Shown: in pieces, positions 23,960-35,959 of the stretch
Position numbering within the stretch: position 1 is the stretch's first letter
Layout of the letters: each line of letters starts with the position of its first letter
DNA from: Rhizophagus irregularis
Lineage: Eukaryota > Glomeromycota > Glomeromycetes > Glomerales > Glomeraceae
Assembly (NCBI RefSeq): GCF_026210795.1
Contig: NC_089431.1
Location: forward strand, 4,216,001-4,280,000
Length of the DNA: 64,000 nt
Direction of reading: 5' to 3'
The notes under the pieces: model-generated
Database searches by the model: none
What the model saw: only the letters and a program-made list of their open reading frames with translations
Told to the model about the DNA's origin: nothing
Program-made: the position numbers and the translations under genes

Positions 23960-25120
23960 AAGCATTCTAATCACATGATCGTCAATTATATTACCATGTT
24001 GCAAAAGTATGGCATCATCTTGACCCTCTTATAGAAGATAATTCTGTATCTCGATCGAAAATACCTGCACCTGTTTCTAGTTCAGTGATACATGCAGTTG
24101 AAAATTATGATCCATTGCCGTCAAGTATTCATGTTCGTCCGGAACTTTTACCGTACATTCCTCAACGCCCGATATATTCAAAGACGGTGCCACCTATTAT
24201 CCGCCGGGTTCACTTGGATGGTTCACTTACCTAAATAAGAAAGCCAAATCGGCCAGTCAAAAGACAATACAACACATAAATAAATCGACAAATCATTTAC
24301 GATAGATGGCTCACGAAAGAGAACAATGCAACGAAGCATCATACTACGGGACGAGTGTGTAGCACTTCGATACCCGCAAAGCATTAACGCGAGACTTAAC
24401 TTTCTACCAAGATGGTTATCATGAGCATATGTTATATCCTCCTTTTCCAGACGTCATCGTTTGACAAAAAACCGCACGTACGAGTACGTTTAGAAGAAGA
24501 ATACGCGAAATTTTTGCTAGACTACCTCACAACAGTTGGAGCACATCTATGGCACTACAGTGATCTCCGTTCAGATACATCTGATGATACTAAAGAACTT
24601 GAACAACGCCCTAACAAAAAGAAACACTGATCTTAACAAGAATTTGGATTCCTACAGATCGTTACATCAAGAGAAGAAATCGTGTCTGATGACAGAATTA
24701 CTCGAATGATTCCCTGGCCTCTGGACTGTCTAACACCAAATGTTAGTTTTTTTTATTTTTTTTTAGAGTCATTATCCTTTTATACAAGTAGATTTCCATT
24801 TCTACATCTATTTACATCTCAAACAACTTAGAATAGTGTGGACTACTCCACCTTTGAAGTATTAGCAGGTGGTAACTTATTAGTTGAAAGTAAAATACAG
24901 ATCATTTTTAATTATTTTTTTTCGTTTCCTCGGATGGCAGCGTATGTCTTCCATCCCGCAGTCTTTTTATATCGGGTGGCCCGATTCGTTTGGTATTATA
25001 GCTCAATTTTTAATAGTCAGTATAGTCGAACTCCTATCCGTGAAATAGATTGACTAGAATAGCCGCTCTTCTTAAAGTAAAATAAATAAAATAAATAACA
25101 TCGCGTGGTCAAGAACGATA
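23960..25120 (+). mobile_element. Fragment of a second retroposon of the 11.1-kb family
   Basis: The 3' untranslated part resembles the element at 11080-13640: AATAGTGTGGACTACTCCACC here against AATAGTGTGAACCACTCCACTT there, followed in both by GTATT(A/G), a GTGG block and GAAAGCAAAATACGG-like text. It ends in an AAAATA-type tail near 25104. Coding remnants with stops lie upstream (KIPAPVSSSVIHAVENY near 24060; SDTSDDTKELEQRPNKKK near 24575). It is 5'-truncated or too decayed to bound. Confidence 0.6.
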
Positions 25121-25230
25121 CATTCAGGTGGCTACCGTATTACACCTGATTCTAAAATTATTGGCCATACAGGTGACGGACATTGCAGTCTTTGTATGGA
25201 AAGCCGTCATGGTCAAATGTGCGTAGTAAT
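25121..25230 (+). pseudogene. Short coding remnant with Cys/His residues
   Basis: About 36 codons are open in one frame (GGYRITPDSKIIGHTGDG, then HCSLCMESRHGQ). The Cys/His spacing hints at a zinc-binding segment, but I cannot name the family and see no neighbouring exon. Confidence 0.25.
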
Positions 25231-25565
25231 ATAGTAGCGTGTATATGTTGTTTTACGGCGGGATACTCCTGAAAATAACAGGATACAGGGTCACCTGCTA
25301 TAGCAAACGGCAGGTGCTTGCTATAAAATGGCCCATAAAATCAATGTAAAGTGATATTTATAATAAAAAATTTTTAACATTATGACAAACTTTGGAAATT
25401 TTCTAATGAAATTTTATTAGTCTATAAATCTGTTTATAACCGCTACAGTTTTTTAATATTTAAATTTTATGAATAAAAAAATTAAAGAAGTCGCTGTATA
25501 AATTAACTGCAAAAAAATAGCAGGTACCCGTCATAAGTTACAGCGGGTTACGCTATATTTAGTGA
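25230..25565. repeat. Dispersed GGCGGGTACCC-type element, copy 1
   Basis: It opens with TAGCGTGTATATGTTGTTTT then ACGGCGGGATACTCC, and ends with GGTACCCGTCATAAGTTACA then GCGGGTTACGCTA, so the ends are inverted relatives (TAGCGT outermost). The same text opens the repeat at 30605. Confidence 0.55.
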
Positions 25566-26362
25566 CGGTCTTTTGACCAGTATGGCTTGCCATAGGGTCT
25601 TGAGTGTACTTGAAAGTCCTTCACTGCGCTTCGTTCAATAAAGTCAATAATTTACATGTAATGGAAACTAATGTTGGATAGCTATCCTACTACTGTGCTG
25701 TAATATTCAGAATAAATGTATTTCAGAAGATTCTTTGAATCGTTGGTTTAATGTTTATGGTTAAATCTTGATAGCTTATTATTCCCAAAGTTAGTGAGCG
25801 TCATGGCCAAAATTATCCTACATTATGTTGGCCGTATTAAACTATGGAAATTCAAGCTTGGTTTTATAGTACTTTGCTCGATCAAAATACCTTATTCATT
25901 TATACTTTGCTCGATCAAAATGCCTTATTCATCTATTGAATTATGAATTAATAAATTCTATTGAGTATAACTGTTGCAGTAAAGCGGATTACGTGAACTG
26001 AAAAAACGAGTTTATCCGGTCTAAAGATACTATATTTTATAGGGAAAAAGAAAATTTTTTTGTTATAAATTTTATTGCTTATATTTTATTATGTTTTCCA
26101 GCTGAAATCATCAAGTTCTTATCCAAAATTAATTTTTTAGAAAGAAAACGAATAATTAATTTTATTCGTCCAAGTTATTAATTTCGCTTAAAACTATAAT
26201 TAGTATTTCCTCCTAAAATTTCGACTTATTTTTGAAACACAGTTAGATACTGTACATTGTAATATACACAGCAAATATTTTATTGTAATCAAGCTTTTAT
26301 TAATAATATATGATATGTTATATATACTAAGCAAAATATCTAAATTAAAACAATATTTTGTT
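25566..26362. other. Spacer downstream of the P450 gene
   Basis: AT-rich; a short direct repeat (TACTTTGCTCGATCAAAATNC) occurs at about 25871 and 25902. No gene seen. Confidence 0.4.
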
Positions 26363-28534
26363 TTAAGATTCAACTATGGATACAGCTAATCCAAGGTATG
26401 GATCAGGTTTGGGTGCAGGAAAAGCTCTTTTTCTAATATGAAATCCTTCAATTGGTTTAAAAACAAAATTTCTAATCAATATTCCTAACAATATTTTAAA
26501 TTCAGTTAAAGCTACTTTACTACCTATACAATTTCTTGGACCATTATAGAAAGGTAAATAATTTAAGTTTGATATATTATTCACTAATGAAGGATCCAAC
26601 CATCTTTTTGGATCAAAATCATCGGCTGTTGGACCCCAAATTTCAGGTAATTTATGAATTGTTGAAATTGACAATGATATTTCGGTATTCTATAAATAAA
26701 TAATAATAATAATAATAAAAAATAATTAATTTTAAAAAAGAAATCTTTTAATGAAAATTAAAAATAATCGACATCGTACCTTTGGAATGAAATAATTCCC
26801 CAAAACTTCATCTTTAAGGTTAATTCGTCTAATATTTGATGCTAAAGCGAAAAATCACTAAGTTAGGATAAAAAGCGATTTGTTAAAAACGGGTCTGGTA
26901 CGAAATCCCGACAGGTACGAAATCCCGAACTCTAATGCTGGTCAAACAACCACGTGACTCTGCATAATTCTGCATAACGCGGGCCATTTGTCGGGATTTC
27001 GTGATTTTGACCCGTCAGGATTTTGTACGGATCCCGTTAAAGGGTTAAAAACTATCATTATTAAATTTTATACCTGGAGCATTTAATCTTAAAGATTCTT
27101 TAACTATACAATTTAAATATTCCAAAGAATTAATCTCATCATATGTAGGATTGAATTTTGATTTATCAGGAAAGGCTTTAACCAACTCTTCACGCAACGT
27201 CTTGTTCATGTGGATGTTGTGCAAGTGAATACAAAGCCCAGCAAGTTGATATGCTTGTTGTTTCGTGTCCTGCAAATAAAAATGTCATGATCTAAATATT
27301 CAAAAGAAAAAAAAGAAAAGAGAAAAATGAATAAAAAATCAATTAAACAAACTAATAATTGAAAAATAACCGAAAATTTTTTTAATTACCTGATATTTTA
27401 GTTCATCATCAGTCATTTTTTCTTCAGCGGGTAGTTTATTATTGATATTGATTAACAAAGATAATAAATCCTTTCCTTTTAATTCTCCATTTTTAGCCTC
27501 GTTATATCTTTCTTCAACCAACCTCTTTGATACACGGTCAATAGTTGCGCACGCATTCTTAAATCTTTTATTTGCTTCTAGTGGAATCTCTCTTACCGAT
27601 GGAACATAATTCGATAAGAGATTAAGAACAATGCGTAAAGTAGTTACTGGGTTATTAAAAATAGAATCATAAGCTATTGCTAATTCATTTTGGGACGTTA
27701 ATGAATTAAATTCATAATTAAATCCTAAAATAGTATATATATAAAAATGTAAATTTTATTATTGTAAACGAGGTAAATGATATAATATCAATATAGAAAA
27801 CAAAATTTTTTCTCTTACCTACTAAGCCAATAACATCCAAAGTAGCTTTTGAGATGTAAGGAGTAAGGTTAATGTTAGTTTCTCCTGAGTTTAACTTCTC
27901 TTCTATCAAACCTTTTAAGGTAGAACCTATACGAACAAATGATGGTACCATTTCCTAAATCACAAATAAAAATATTATATTAACTTAATTCATTAAAATT
28001 TCCATTATGAAGTATAATTACTTTGACGTTACTATACGTAAAAGCTGGATTCGACAATTTTCTTTGTCTCTTATGGTCATCGCCTTCTGCATATATGAGA
28101 CCTCTACCAATAAGTGAAATACCAGACGCATTAAGAGGCTTAATAAAATCATATGCTTTATTTAATGTAATTTCTTGAACTAATTTTGTATCTGCGATAA
28201 GAAGAATTGGATTATTAAATAATCCATGATATTTTATAACGTTTCCATATTTTTTAATCCATCTAAGTTGTGGTACACCGGACTATATAAAAAAAAATAT
28301 ATTACTTGTTTAAAATATGAATTAAGACTGCCGGATTAATAATATTTAGCAATATTTTACCTCTTCTGTCATAAGTGTTTTGAGATTTCCGTAAAGTGAA
28401 CTTTCAGATGGTGGACCAGGAAATTTTCTCAAAGGAGAAATATAAAATGGCCAAATAAATATTTTATAAGTAATCCATCCTATAATTCCTAACACAAAAT
28501 AGCTAATTAAAGAAATGAAATTAATCGAAAACAT
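26363..28534 (-). pseudogene. Cytochrome P450 with two frameshifts
   Basis: Seven exons: 28361-28534, 28022-28283, 27819-27954, 27390-27724, 27074-27291, 26780-26841 and 26363-26689. An N-terminal membrane anchor (ISYFVLGIIGWITYKIFIW) and the hinge KFPGPP come first. The I-helix AGHETTS is in exon 5, the ExxR motif (KESLRLN) ends exon 5, and the haem loop FYNGPRNCIG is in exon 7. Two single-base insertions break the frame: in exon 2 near 28197-28203 (a T run) and in exon 5 just before TGA 27190-27192. Without them the length would be 503 residues, normal for a microsomal P450. P450s are haem monooxygenases; substrate unknown. All splice sites and motifs are kept, so either a very young pseudogene or assembly errors are possible. 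An apparent acceptor just before GACACG (27270) was rejected because the I-helix reads through it. Confidence 0.8.
26883..27040. mobile_element. MITE-like inverted-repeat insertion in P450 intron 5
   Basis: ACGGGTCTGGTACGAAATCC at the left and ACGGGATCCGTACAAAATCC on the opposite strand at the right form imperfect terminal repeats; GAAATCCCGA recurs inside. TTAA is present on both outer edges (26883-26886, 27037-27040), which may be the target site. It lies wholly within the intron. Confidence 0.5.
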
Positions 28535-30604
28535 TTTTTCTTTGTTAATAATAAATTATAACAAATTAGTAGACGGAGCGAGAGATTTTGTAAATTTGTC
28601 GTTTATTTAAATCTGAATTAATCGTGATAAGAATGATCGACAAAATATGAAACTCCTAGTTGGACATGAATACTAATATGAACAACAAAATGATGCGGAT
28701 AATTTCTCCCCGATATTGTGACACAGCACGTAGCATTATTTATTTATTTTGCGAATTATAGATTATTTATTATTTATTCTTATTATATAATAATTAATAA
28801 TCGTATTAAATTATTAACATGCATTTTGCTGAACCCAATTCCAAATTTGTTTATTATTAGCTAAAGCGATAATTTTATTATACAATAGTCGCGCTTCACT
28901 AATTCGAGTATAGTATGTACTGTATACCATGAATTTCAAGAACGAATTGTTTTGCTTTAAAAAAAAAGATGAATAAGTCCATATAGTATGTATAGTATGC
29001 AGCAATTAAAATTTTTCATTGTGCTGTAATTAGAATGTTATTACGATGACTAGGGCGAAATCAAGAATAAAGTTGAATTTTTTCGATAAATATAATTCAT
29101 ATAAAAAATTGTGCCTTTTAATAATGTCGTTGTACAATGAAATTATTAATTTATAAAAACATTTATATTAACATTTGGAATATATAAGAAGTAAGATATT
29201 TTTATTTTCTCTTGAGTACTTAAGAAATAGAACGATTTAACAATTATATCGTAAGACGGATTTTCATAGACGATGGTCAAACCAAAATATACAAAAAAAG
29301 AAATGTAATATTAAAAATGTAATAAAGAAGAAACCTCATTAGATTTGTCATGTTTGTTGAATGTAAGATTTATGCCAAGAAATTGGCTAATTTAGGGGTA
29401 TCAATGAGATAGTCATAACTGGTTAAGAACTTAATCACCTGATTGACCGTTTTGATCTGATCATCAATCTGATTAAAAAAATGCATCGAATTAAGGAAGA
29501 ATTTATTTTTTTTTCTAAATACATAAAAAAAAATAAATAATTAAACTACTGTTTTTTTTAAAAAAAAAATTGTAGTGTAGCACTTTTTTGGCTAACCATT
29601 TAATTTAACTATGGAATAATTTTTATTTATTATATATTCTTATACTGTTATGGGATCACACTGTACTTTTTTTATATTTATTGAACAGCTTTATTATTGA
29701 TGATATATATAATAAATGAATACTGTTTAAATCATTATTTTTATACAATAAAACCTTAAATAGACTATAAATTAACTCGTGACTGATTTAATAGTGTAAA
29801 TATTATACTAATCCATGAATTTTAATGCGTAGTCAATCACGTGACTGAGGCTCCTGCACAGTACAGTTGAAATACTTACGGATATGTTTAATTGGAATTC
29901 AAATACGGAAATACCACAATCTCATCATTCTAAACGCAGCTAAATAATTTATATAGTTTTTCTTATAAATTTCGGTTGTGATTGTATTTAATCTATTACA
30001 ATCAATTACAGATATAATATCTTTAAGACATTTTGTTTTTCGGCATTGTATCTATTAAACTAAAATGATTTATTAACATTGTCAATATCTTTATCATAAA
30101 AATTTTATTTTCCTTTACCATATTAATGTGTATAGTTCATTTTTCAATGTTGACGCGACCACATCACTGTTATAAATTAAATTTTAAAGTAACTAATAAT
30201 GTTATCATATACAATATTTGGGAAAAAGTAAAATATAATAGAATTACAGTATTATCATTTTTTTTTTTGATTTTAATCGTAAAATTTGAAAATCCAAAAA
30301 TTATGAAGAGTTTACTTAACAGCGCCACAATCTAAGATGTATAGCAACGACGAATGTGCAAGTTGGTGAGGTTCTTTTGAATCCTTATATAGTAAAAGTA
30401 CAATAAAATACTTTTGTATACTAATTGTCTAACTAGTAGTTTATACTTTATTCAGTACTCGTTCCAACGAGAATATATTAGTAGTTCGTATTTAAAGTAG
30501 TTGTGCTGATTTCAACATTTGTTCACGACATTGGGTCTCGAATAACAACATTAAAAAAAAATTCCCTTAAATTCGAAGAGTGTTTACAGCGTATATAAAC
30601 GTTA
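28535..30604. other. Spacer, no confident gene
   Basis: A 63-residue minus-strand frame at 28814-29005 ends in a plausible tail (IALANNKQIWNWVQQNAC) but has no supporting exon. A block at about 29645-29720 (GATCACACTGTAC then ATATATATAATAAATGAAT) recurs at about 42485-42537. Confidence 0.35.
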
Positions 30605-31165
30605 AATTATGTAGCGTGTATACGTTATTTTTTACGGCGGGTTACCCCTGTTCTGTCAGGTTACATGCAATTTCAAGGGTAGCCTGTCGCAAAAAACAGC
30701 TTTTAATACGTTATATTTCATAGCGTTGTATACGTTATATGTTATGAAGGGTACCCGTCATAAGAAACGGCAGGTACCCGCTATTAATTACAGCAGATGT
30801 TCGCTAATGTCTGTTATGAAAAAACAAGTCAACTAATAATTAAGATCTGAGTTTTCATTTAATAAATATGGAAAAAAATTCAAAGATTCGGGCAAAATTA
30901 ATTATAATATTTTCTATATAAGTCAAAATTACCTCAAAAAAATTAGGGGACCGCTGAAAAAAGTGGCGGGTAGCCGATTACTTTGGTAGATACTCGCCGT
31001 TTACTTTGGCAGGTACCCGTTGTTTACTACGGCAGGTACCTGTTATAAGAAGCGACGGGTCAACCTTGTAATTAACGGGTTGAACCGTCAGTACAAGGGT
31101 AACCCGCCGCAATATTAGCAGCTAACCCGCCGCTATTAATTGCGTATACCCGCTGTAAAGTATGG
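30605..31165. repeat. Dispersed GGCGGGTACCC-type element, copy 2
   Basis: It opens with TAGCGTGTATACGTTATTTT then ACGGCGGGTTACCCC like the copy at 25230. Inside, GGCAGGTACCCG and related words recur many times in both orientations, and it ends in GTATACCCGCTGTAAAG. Much more GC-rich than its surroundings. Confidence 0.6.
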
Positions 31166-32174
31166 CGGACTGCGGCTTACCAATGCTCAAGTGGCCCAAG
31201 CGGCCAATTATATCATTGGAGCCAACACGTGACTTAGAGTAACTGCTGATTGGATATGACTCCATGGCGTCATCACTTGGAGCAGGCGATCGTAACATAT
31301 TTCTGTGGAAACGTGATCGGTGTGACATCATGAAGCACTATTATTTAAAAAAATAGAACCAAAAGTGATGTTGTCGCATTGTTGGAAAATGTAAATTATC
31401 GTATACTATTCATGAATATTTTTTTTTTCTTTTTTTCATATGTAAAATGTTTGTTCACAAAATTATCTTTAAAAACTATTTTTAAAAAAAATCACCAGAA
31501 AAATGAGTCCACGGTTACATTGCAAACTAAAATGAATGTTCGGTGAGTAATCACTGTATAAGACTGATAATTAGATTCCATAAAATGAAGATTCATGAAC
31601 ACAATACAATAAACAGAAAACTTATTTTGGAAAAAATGAAGACGACGATAGCGTCGCCGAATTGGATTCATATACTCCAGCGTAATTTTAAGAAACGGAC
31701 TACTTTTTACCTTAACGGCCTATTATTGTTCCTGCTATCAAAATTCATGTAAAGAAATATCCCATCATGGGATGAAAATACATTGTCGTCATCATATCAT
31801 TTGTTCCATTTTTTTTTGGTTTTGGTTAACTCGAACGCGTGTCAAAAGAAAAGAAATTAAACTTTTTATTTATAAAGCGACAATTCTTTTACATGGTAAC
31901 TAATTAAACTTAAAATTACAGTTTTTTTACGTAGACAATAAAATACCATTTTCTAATCGATAAACTTTTTCATAATTAAAGCAATAAAATTTGGTAACTA
32001 GTTAGTTGATACAAAATATAATTTTCAGTTTCATATTCCAGAAAATCTGATTTTTGAAATTTAAATTTTTTTTTTATATATTTATAAAACCATATCTGGT
32101 ATAATTCATTTATTTAATATACTCTAATTATAACTTTTCGTATTATAAAGTCAAAAAAACAATTAACTTGTTTA
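31166..32174. other. Spacer
   Basis: Short frames on both strands (31122-31331 minus, 31543-31752 plus) show no recognisable domain and no supporting exon. No gene called. Confidence 0.3.
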
Positions 32175-32525
32175 TACTATATAAGGGTTTTGAAGATATA
32201 CCCGACCCGACCAAAGTGAGAAAGTCTTGACTCTAAACCCGACCCGAGTATAGTTCGACCGGATATCCCGGGTCTAAAACCGAATTTTCAAAGGAAAAAA
32301 AAATGAGCAACCACCATTTTTTCGGCACTATAATGGAACCTTAATGAATTATTATAGATTTAATAGATTTGTAATATTATGAAGTATTTGTTCAATAACT
32401 CGGGTCAACCGGGTCGGGTCATGCGGGTCGCCGGGTCATAAAATTATTGAACTCGACCCGAGCTTTTAAGTCGGGTCGGGTCACATGACCCGGGTCGACC
32501 CGTTCCGTTAGGAGCACTAGGTTAA
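32175..32525. repeat. GC-rich ACCCGA/TCGGGT repeat island
   Basis: ACCCGACCCGA-type words cluster at 32200-32285 and the complementary TCGGGTCGGGTCA-type words at 32400-32505, making an inverted arrangement around an AT-rich centre. It stands out sharply in AT-rich DNA and resembles a short inverted-repeat element. Confidence 0.55.
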
Positions 32526-32857
32526 ATCAAAGGCAAATTTCGATATGAGAACCAATTTTTTAACTTTCATTTTACTATAATGCATGAAAATGAATTAGTA
32601 ATAAAAAATTAGGTTAAGGCATTAGTTGTAATTGTAATAAATTACTTAAAATTAATTCATTTATGGTTTAATATAACCGAACATTACTATATATTTATAT
32701 ATTAAACAATCCAGTTATTTACAGTACTGCGTATTAAGTAAAAAAAAATTGGGTTTAAACATTATAATTTTAAGAACGTTGATATCAAGATCAATTTCTT
32801 TAGTGACGTATCCTTATATTGAAAACAAAAATTAGATAAAAATATTATAATGTTGAT

Positions 32858-35307
32858 TTATATTTGTTTACCTTTATCACGAGGTTGATTAGAGCTCATA
32901 TTAATATCTAATTCAATTTCTTTTGTAAAGTAATCTATAAAATCATAAAAATCAATTAAATTATGAAATAAAATATGTTGATTGTTAAAATGTAATTTTA
33001 TTTACCACTATTTTCAGATTCAAGAAATTTTCTTCTTTTAATACTTTGGTCTAAATAATTATGAATGTGAATTAAATAGTAGAAAATATTAACAATTTAT
33101 TGAATTAATTTCCGTACCATTGTCATTACTGTCTTCAACTGAATCATCTTCAAACTTTCTTTTATCTTTAAAATAATTTTAATAATAAGTAAGAACATAA
33201 AAAAACAATTAAACAAAAACTGAATAATTACCAATATTTTTCTGATAATAATAAAATGGATCTAAAATTACTTAAAAATGAATAATTGTTTAAAATTTTT
33301 CTTGCAACAAAAATGCGTTGTAATTAATAAAATTTGTTACCAATACCCTATAAAAAATAAGTGTCCGGAAATTGTCCAGAAATTGTCCGGAAAATTTGTC
33401 TAAATAATTGTCCAGAAAATGTCCAGAAAATGCCAGGTACCATGTCCGGAAATTGTTCCGAAAACACACTCGTTTCCGGACACTCATTTTGTCCAGAATT
33501 TGTCCGGAAATTGACCTGAAATATTTTTTCATAAAATTTGGCACAAAAAGATGATCAACAGGTGACCATCATTATAATTGCTTTTAACTTAAAGTTTTAT
33601 ATCATAGATATATACTATTTTTGCCTGCTCAGCAAATTTAATTAGTATGACAAAGAAGGTTATGAATGTCAGTCTTGTGCTTTTTGCATTTTTTTACAAA
33701 ATTAATTTATCCTTTTTTGGAAGTAGCGTCCAGAATTTGTCCAGTTCAAATTATCTGAATTTTTACTATGTCCGGAATTTGTCCAGGTTTATCTGTCCGG
33801 AATTTGTCCAAAATTTTATACTGGACAAATTCTGGATATATTCTGGACAAAGTCCGGATATGTCAAAATTTTAGGTATCAAATTTGTAGCAAAAAAATAG
33901 ACATTTTCCGGACAATTTCTGGACATGCCAGATTTATTCTGGACAATTTCCGGACATTTTCGTAGACATTTTCCGGACATTTATTTTTTATAGGGATAGA
34001 TTGACTCCTTGAACTCCTTAAAGACATTGCAGATTGAATCATGCAACTTAAAGGTCTACAGTCTACTCTTATAAATGGCATCTGGATTATTTATTGTTAC
34101 AGGTCCAATGTCTGATGATTCTATAATTTTAGTTTGATTGGGATTATTTTCATTAACCCACATTTTATCAATTTCCCCAAATATGTTATCAACTGTTGGC
34201 CTTTTTGCTGGATCAGAATGCCAGCATCCCTTCATTAATTCAATATATCCTTCAGGTGCATTTGTAACAATTGGTGGTCGTAAACCATCACATATTTTAA
34301 TTATAAGTTCTATATCATGAATTTCTTCCCAAAAAGGTCTTCTACCTGTCATAAATTCCCACATAATCATTCCAAAACTATATATATCTGAAGCTTCAGT
34401 ATATTTTTGTTCTTGAAAAATCTCTGGTGCCATATAAGGAATAATACCATATTTCTCATTATCATTATTTGATTCAGTTGCAGATCTACTTATTCCCAGG
34501 TCACCTATGTACGCAAAATTTTTATCAAAAAAGATATTTCCACTATGTAAATCTCTGTGAATAATTTTTGCTCTATGTATTTCTATAAGTCCATATATTA
34601 TATAAAATAATCTACTCAGTTTTGTCCACCAATTAATATTATAAAAGTTATTACTTAAATAATGTATCAAATCACCTGAACTATAATATGGCATGATAAT
34701 TATCATATCTTTAGTAATAGGATCTTGAGTAATTCCAAAATATTTACTAACGCTATGATTATTACCGTTTGATAAAATCTGATAATATACCTTAAACTAA
34801 ATAAATAAAAATTTAATTTATCATCATTACATTGAAAATTAGAAATATTGCCATGGACTATACCTCGTTCAGTTCCTTGGATGTAATGTTTTTAGAATTA
34901 TTAAGTTTTTTGAGAACAACTGTATAATTATTATTACGAACAATTGTATTATTACAACTAGTGTAGTACAAATCAATTGGACCATCAACCCAAATAGCTT
35001 TATAAATTTTACTAAATCCTCCTTCGGCAATAAATTCTATATTTTTGAATTGATCATGGGGAACAAACTCCAATATCCAACGTTTTGAACCTGTAACAAA
35101 ATTAACTCGTGTATTTCTTATAAAGTCATCAATGACTTTGTTCCTACTTAAATTAGGTTTGAATATTTCATAACATAATTGACAAGTTTCATAATTTTCG
35201 TCTATAATTTTTCCTTTCTTACATTCTTTACATTTTATCTCTCCCTTACTAAATATAGCAGTTCGTGCTGGCCGATTTAAGGACATATTGTCTGACATCA
35301 TAAGCAT
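32858..35307 (-). pseudogene. Protein kinase gene, copy 1; catalytic part intact, tail disrupted
   Basis: Exon 1 is 34864-35307: an N-terminal C-x2-C...C-x2-C zinc-ribbon-like motif (CKECKKG..CQLCYEIF), then a glycine loop (IAEGGFSKIYKAIW) and the VAIK-type lysine (TVVLKKLNN). Exon 2 starts at 34796 and carries HRDLHSGNIFF, GDLGISRSATES, YMAPEIF and FGMIMWEFMTGRRP. The frame stops at 34056, giving 394 residues, because of a 7-bp insertion near 34053-34067 relative to paralogues. Further on, a transposable element (33346-33995) sits in the last codons of exon 2. Small tail exons survive at 33232-33261, 33118-33165, about 33007-33050 and about 32858-32930. Family: tyrosine-kinase-like kinases expanded in Glomeromycotina. 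The kinase core might still work; the tail cannot be made. Confidence 0.75.
33346..33995. mobile_element. 650-bp MITE, CCCTATAAAAAATAA termini, inserted in a kinase exon
   Basis: CCCTATAAAAAATAAGTGTC at 33346 pairs with the reverse complement CCCTATAAAAAATAAATGTC ending at 33995. The trinucleotide ATA flanks both sides (33343-33345, 33996-33998). The interior holds many TGTCCGGAA and TGTCCAGAA words in both orientations, giving repeat-rich arms. Its ends match those of the 197-bp element at 46752. Confidence 0.75.
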
Positions 35308-35959
35308 ATTTATATTAATTGTTCTGTTATTTCAAAAAATATATAATTTATTTGTAGCGTTCAAGAAAACCTTCTAGTATATAATATTAAAGTAAGGAGT
35401 TCAAAATCCTAAAAAATTATAGTAAACAATTAATCTAGAAGTTCATCATGGAAAGATTCTTGACAAGAATTCTATGAAAGAATAAAAGAATTCTGTAGTT
35501 GCAATGATCAACTCGTCTTCCGTGATACAGGTTACAATGATATGCTGCGTACTATTTTAAAATATCTCCATTAAAGGTAGGAGGACAAATTTCCAAAAAT
35601 TCCATTGTCCTATATATACTTTTAAAATACATTATAGAGTATGGTACGGTATGGTACGATTGATAAATTTCTTTTTTCTTCAAAGGTGGCTAAATGTAGG
35701 GTTCAATGACCGCGGTTCGAGCTCCAAAACATGCCAAATATAAAAGTCAAAAATGGTATTATAAAACCATCATTCCGTCTTTAATTAAATTTGTACCAAT
35801 TTTATTTAGGAAATTGGAAATCTTACGTGATAAAAATTATCAACATAATTACTACGGATGTGAAAAAAAAATATAATCCTTATTTTTATATTATAAAATT
35901 TTTATTATTTTTTTTAAAATTATCATGAGAATATAATACTCAAATAACTAAGTTGATAA
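35308..35959. other. Kinase upstream region and spacer
   Basis: AT-rich. A sequence at about 35726-35737 (GGTTCGAGCTCC) fits an RNA polymerase III B box, but no tRNA can be folded around it. Confidence 0.3.

Noticed and set aside
27045-27275. P450 exon starting after TTTGCAG at 27270
   Set aside because: The upstream bases encode the I-helix (FLFAGHETTS) in frame and another AG at 27292-27293 fits the preceding phase. The apparent alternative frame results from the frameshift.
31122-31331. 69-codon minus-strand frame
   Set aside because: Overlaps the end of the GGCGGGTACCC repeat, with no exon partner and no recognisable domain.
33647-33965. Two plus-strand frames rich in SVRNLS and LSKIL words
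   Set aside because: They are translations of the TGTCCGGAA repeats of the MITE.
35683-35740. Polymerase III-type B box GGTTCGAGCTCC with an upstream A-box-like word
   Set aside because: Boxes are too close for a tRNA and no acceptor stem is present; single occurrence does not support a SINE.
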